From: Paraburkholderia xenovorans LB400
GTDB taxonomy: Bacteria; Pseudomonadota; Gammaproteobacteria; Burkholderiales; Burkholderiaceae
Direction: 5' to 3'
NCBI RefSeq assembly: GCF_000013645.1
Contig: NC_007951.1
Span: forward strand, 4,588,001 to 4,652,000
Length of the DNA: 64,000 nt
Below are positions 62,628 to 64,000 of this stretch, one piece after another. The notes under the pieces are model-generated. The model saw only the letters and a list, made by a program, of their open reading frames with translations, had not been told where the DNA came from and did no database searches. Each line of letters starts with the position of its first letter. Position 1 is the stretch's first letter. The position numbers were made by a program, and so were the translations under genes.

Positions 62628-64000
62628 TTACTTGACGCTGACGCCGTCAAAGCGCGCATAGCCTAGCGGTTCGATGCGCATGTCCACCACCTTCTTGCTG
62701 ACAGGCTGGTACACCGTGGAGTGAGCGATCGGCGAGAACGGCAGTTGCTGCGCGAAGATCTGCTGCGCCTGCATGTAAGCCGTGGTGCGCGCGCCCTGGT
62801 CGGACGTGACGCGGCCCTTCTGGATCAGGTCGTCGAACGGCTTGTAGCACCACTTCGAGAAGTTGTTGCCGTTCACCGCTTCGCAGCCGAGCAGCGTGCC
62901 GAGCCAGTTGTCCGGATCGCCGTTGTCGCCGGTCCAGCCGATCAGCATCGTGTCGTCCTCACCTGCGTGAGCGCGCTTGATGTACTCGCCCCATTCATAC
63001 GTGACGATCTTCGCCTTCACGCCGATCCTGGCCCAGTCGGCCTGGATCATTTCCGCCATCAGGCGGGCGTTCGGGTTGTACGCGCGCTGCACCGGCATCG
63101 CCCAGAGGGTGATGTCGAAGCCGTTCGGATAGCCCGCTTTCGCCAGCAAGGCCTTGGCCTTGTCCGCATCGTAAGACGCGCCCTTCAGGTTCTTGTCGTA
63201 CGACCATTGGGTCGGCGGCATCGGGTTCGTGGCCGCCTGGCCCGCGCCCTGGTACACCGACTCGATGATCGCCTTCTTGTTGATCGCCATGTCGAGCGCC
63301 TGACGCACTTCGACCTTGTCGACCGGCTTGTGCGTCACGTTGTACGCGAGGTAGCCGAGATTGAAGCCCGGTTGCGACGGCATGGCGATGTTCGCTTCGG
63401 CCTTCAGCGGCGCGATGTCGGCCGGACGCGGATAGCTCATCACCTGGCATTCGTCGCGCTTGATCTTCTGCACGCGCACGCCGGCGTCCGGCGTGATCGA
63501 GAAGATCAGCTTGGAGATCTTCACCGTGTTCGGCTTCCAGTAATCCGGATTGCCGTCGAAGCGGATCGTCGCGTCTTTCGTGTAGCTGCGGAAAATGAAC
63601 GGGCCCGTGCCGACCGGGAACTGGTTGATGTCGGCCGCCTTGCCGGCCTTCAGCAACTGGTCGCCGTATTCGCCCGAGAGGATCGACGCGTATTCCATCG
63701 CCAGATTCTGGATGAACGGCGCGTTGACTTCCTTCAGCGTGAACTTGACCGTGTACGGATCGACCTTTTCGACGCTGGTGATCAGCTTGTCGAGGCCCAT
63801 GTCCGTGAAGTACGGGAACTGGACCGGGTAAGCCTTATGGAAGGCCGAGTTCGGGTCCAGCATGCGCTGGAACGTGAACACGACGTCGTCCGCATTGAAT
63901 TCGCGCGTCGGCTTGAAGAACGACGTGGTCTGGAACTTCACGCCATGACGCAGGTGGAACGTGTAGGTTTTGCCGTCCGCCGAGACTTCCCACTTTTCGG
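62628..64000 (-). CDS. dppA: Dipeptide-binding periplasmic protein DppA (N-terminus outside window)
   Basis: The frame is open beyond the Met at 63941 to the window edge ('EKWEVSADGKTYTFHLRHGV' precedes it), so the gene start lies outside. About 457 residues are visible: 'FKPTREFNADDVVFTFQRML', 'FPVGTGPFIFRSYTKDATIR', 'PGFNLGYLAYNVTHKPVDKV', 'GWTGDNGDPDNWLGTLLGCE', typical of SBP family 5 dipeptide-binding proteins. First gene of dppABCDF. Confidence 0.93.
   Translation of the reverse strand, partial: EKWEVSADGKTYTFHLRHGVKFQTTSFFKPTREFNADDVVFTFQRMLDPNSAFHKAYPVQFPYFTDMGLDKLITSVEKVDPYTVKFTLKEVNAPFIQNLAMEYASILSGEYGDQLLKAGKAADINQFPVGTGPFIFRSYTKDATIRFDGNPDYWKPNTVKISKLIFSITPDAGVRVQKIKRDECQVMSYPRPADIAPLKAEANIAMPSQPGFNLGYLAYNVTHKPVDKVEVRQALDMAINKKAIIESVYQGAGQAATNPMPPTQWSYDKNLKGASYDADKAKALLAKAGYPNGFDITLWAMPVQRAYNPNARLMAEMIQADWARIGVKAKIVTYEWGEYIKRAHAGEDDTMLIGWTGDNGDPDNWLGTLLGCEAVNGNNFSKWCYKPFDDLIQKGRVTSDQGARTTAYMQAQQIFAQQLPFSPIAHSTVYQPVSKKVVDMRIEPLGYARFDGVSVK

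Overview
The window looks like chromosomal DNA of a Burkholderiaceae bacterium, most likely Paraburkholderia or Burkholderia. The right 27.5 kb is GC-rich and holds compact, overlapping housekeeping genes of the Burkholderia type (glmS-glmU, ttcA-folB, cca, slt, pxpBCA with DUF969/DUF979, dppABCDF). The left 36.4 kb holds Burkholderia-specific small families (BPSL0761 type) but is patchy in composition, with many strand switches, gene fragments and long gaps. It is an accessory island that ends at the 3' end of glmS, the classical target of Tn7-like elements.

Island, left to right. (1) 1-2683: a TniQ/TnsD-type protein (running off the window) and a TnsC-like ATPase, with no TnsA or TnsB beside them. 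(2) 3.6-7.3 kb: small regulatory and toxin-antitoxin-like genes, including a degenerate HAD protein, a double DUF6471 protein bracketed by two near-identical palindromes, a BPSL0761 protein, an MbcA/ParS-like protein and a KptA-type ADP-ribosyltransferase-fold fragment. (3) 7.3-10.5 kb: a lone receiver protein, a Gly/His/Trp-rich lipoprotein and a GAF hybrid histidine kinase. (4) 11.1-12.4 kb: a mercury locus (merR, merT, merP, GDCCVxC protein) without merA, whose merR has a frameshift removing the third Hg ligand. (5) 14.3-16.6 kb: a pentitol dehydrogenase/xylulokinase pair. (6) 16.7-20.1 kb: a XRE regulator, an ankyrin protein, an orphan imuA and a SRAP gene diverging from one LexA box. (7) 20.6-26.5 kb: a complete type I restriction-modification system, followed by SRAP and HU gene fragments. 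(8) 28-29.9 kb: a two-gene metallo-beta-lactamase-fold/membrane-protein module. (9) 30.1-33.1 kb: an operon with DUF4031, a thymidylate-synthase homologue carrying the Asp typical of dCMP-specific enzymes, and an alpha-glutamyl/putrescinyl-thymine-pyrophosphorylase-like protein. (10) 33.1-36.1 kb: a HigB-like toxin with a XRE-ImmA/IrrE antitoxin, a winged-helix protein and a hypothetical.

Core part. glmS and glmU make UDP-GlcNAc. ttcA, folB and a FolM-like SDR form a tRNA-thiolation/pterin cluster, divergent from a MidA-like methyltransferase. cca, a GST, an NDUFA9-like epimerase and slt follow on the minus strand, with 5-formyl-THF cyclo-ligase divergent from slt. A MarR-like regulator faces the pxpBCA 5-oxoprolinase operon, which leads into a DUF969/DUF979 putative transporter. 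A TPR protein, a BrnTA toxin-antitoxin pair, a TraB/GumN protein and a dipeptide ABC transporter (dppA cut by the window end) complete the window.

The best candidate for an undescribed system is the 30.1-33.1 kb operon, which looks like a chromosomal pyrimidine-modification pathway built from parts best known in phages with hypermodified DNA. It lies next to the MBL/membrane module, the type I R-M system and a toxin-antitoxin pair, which suggests a defence island.
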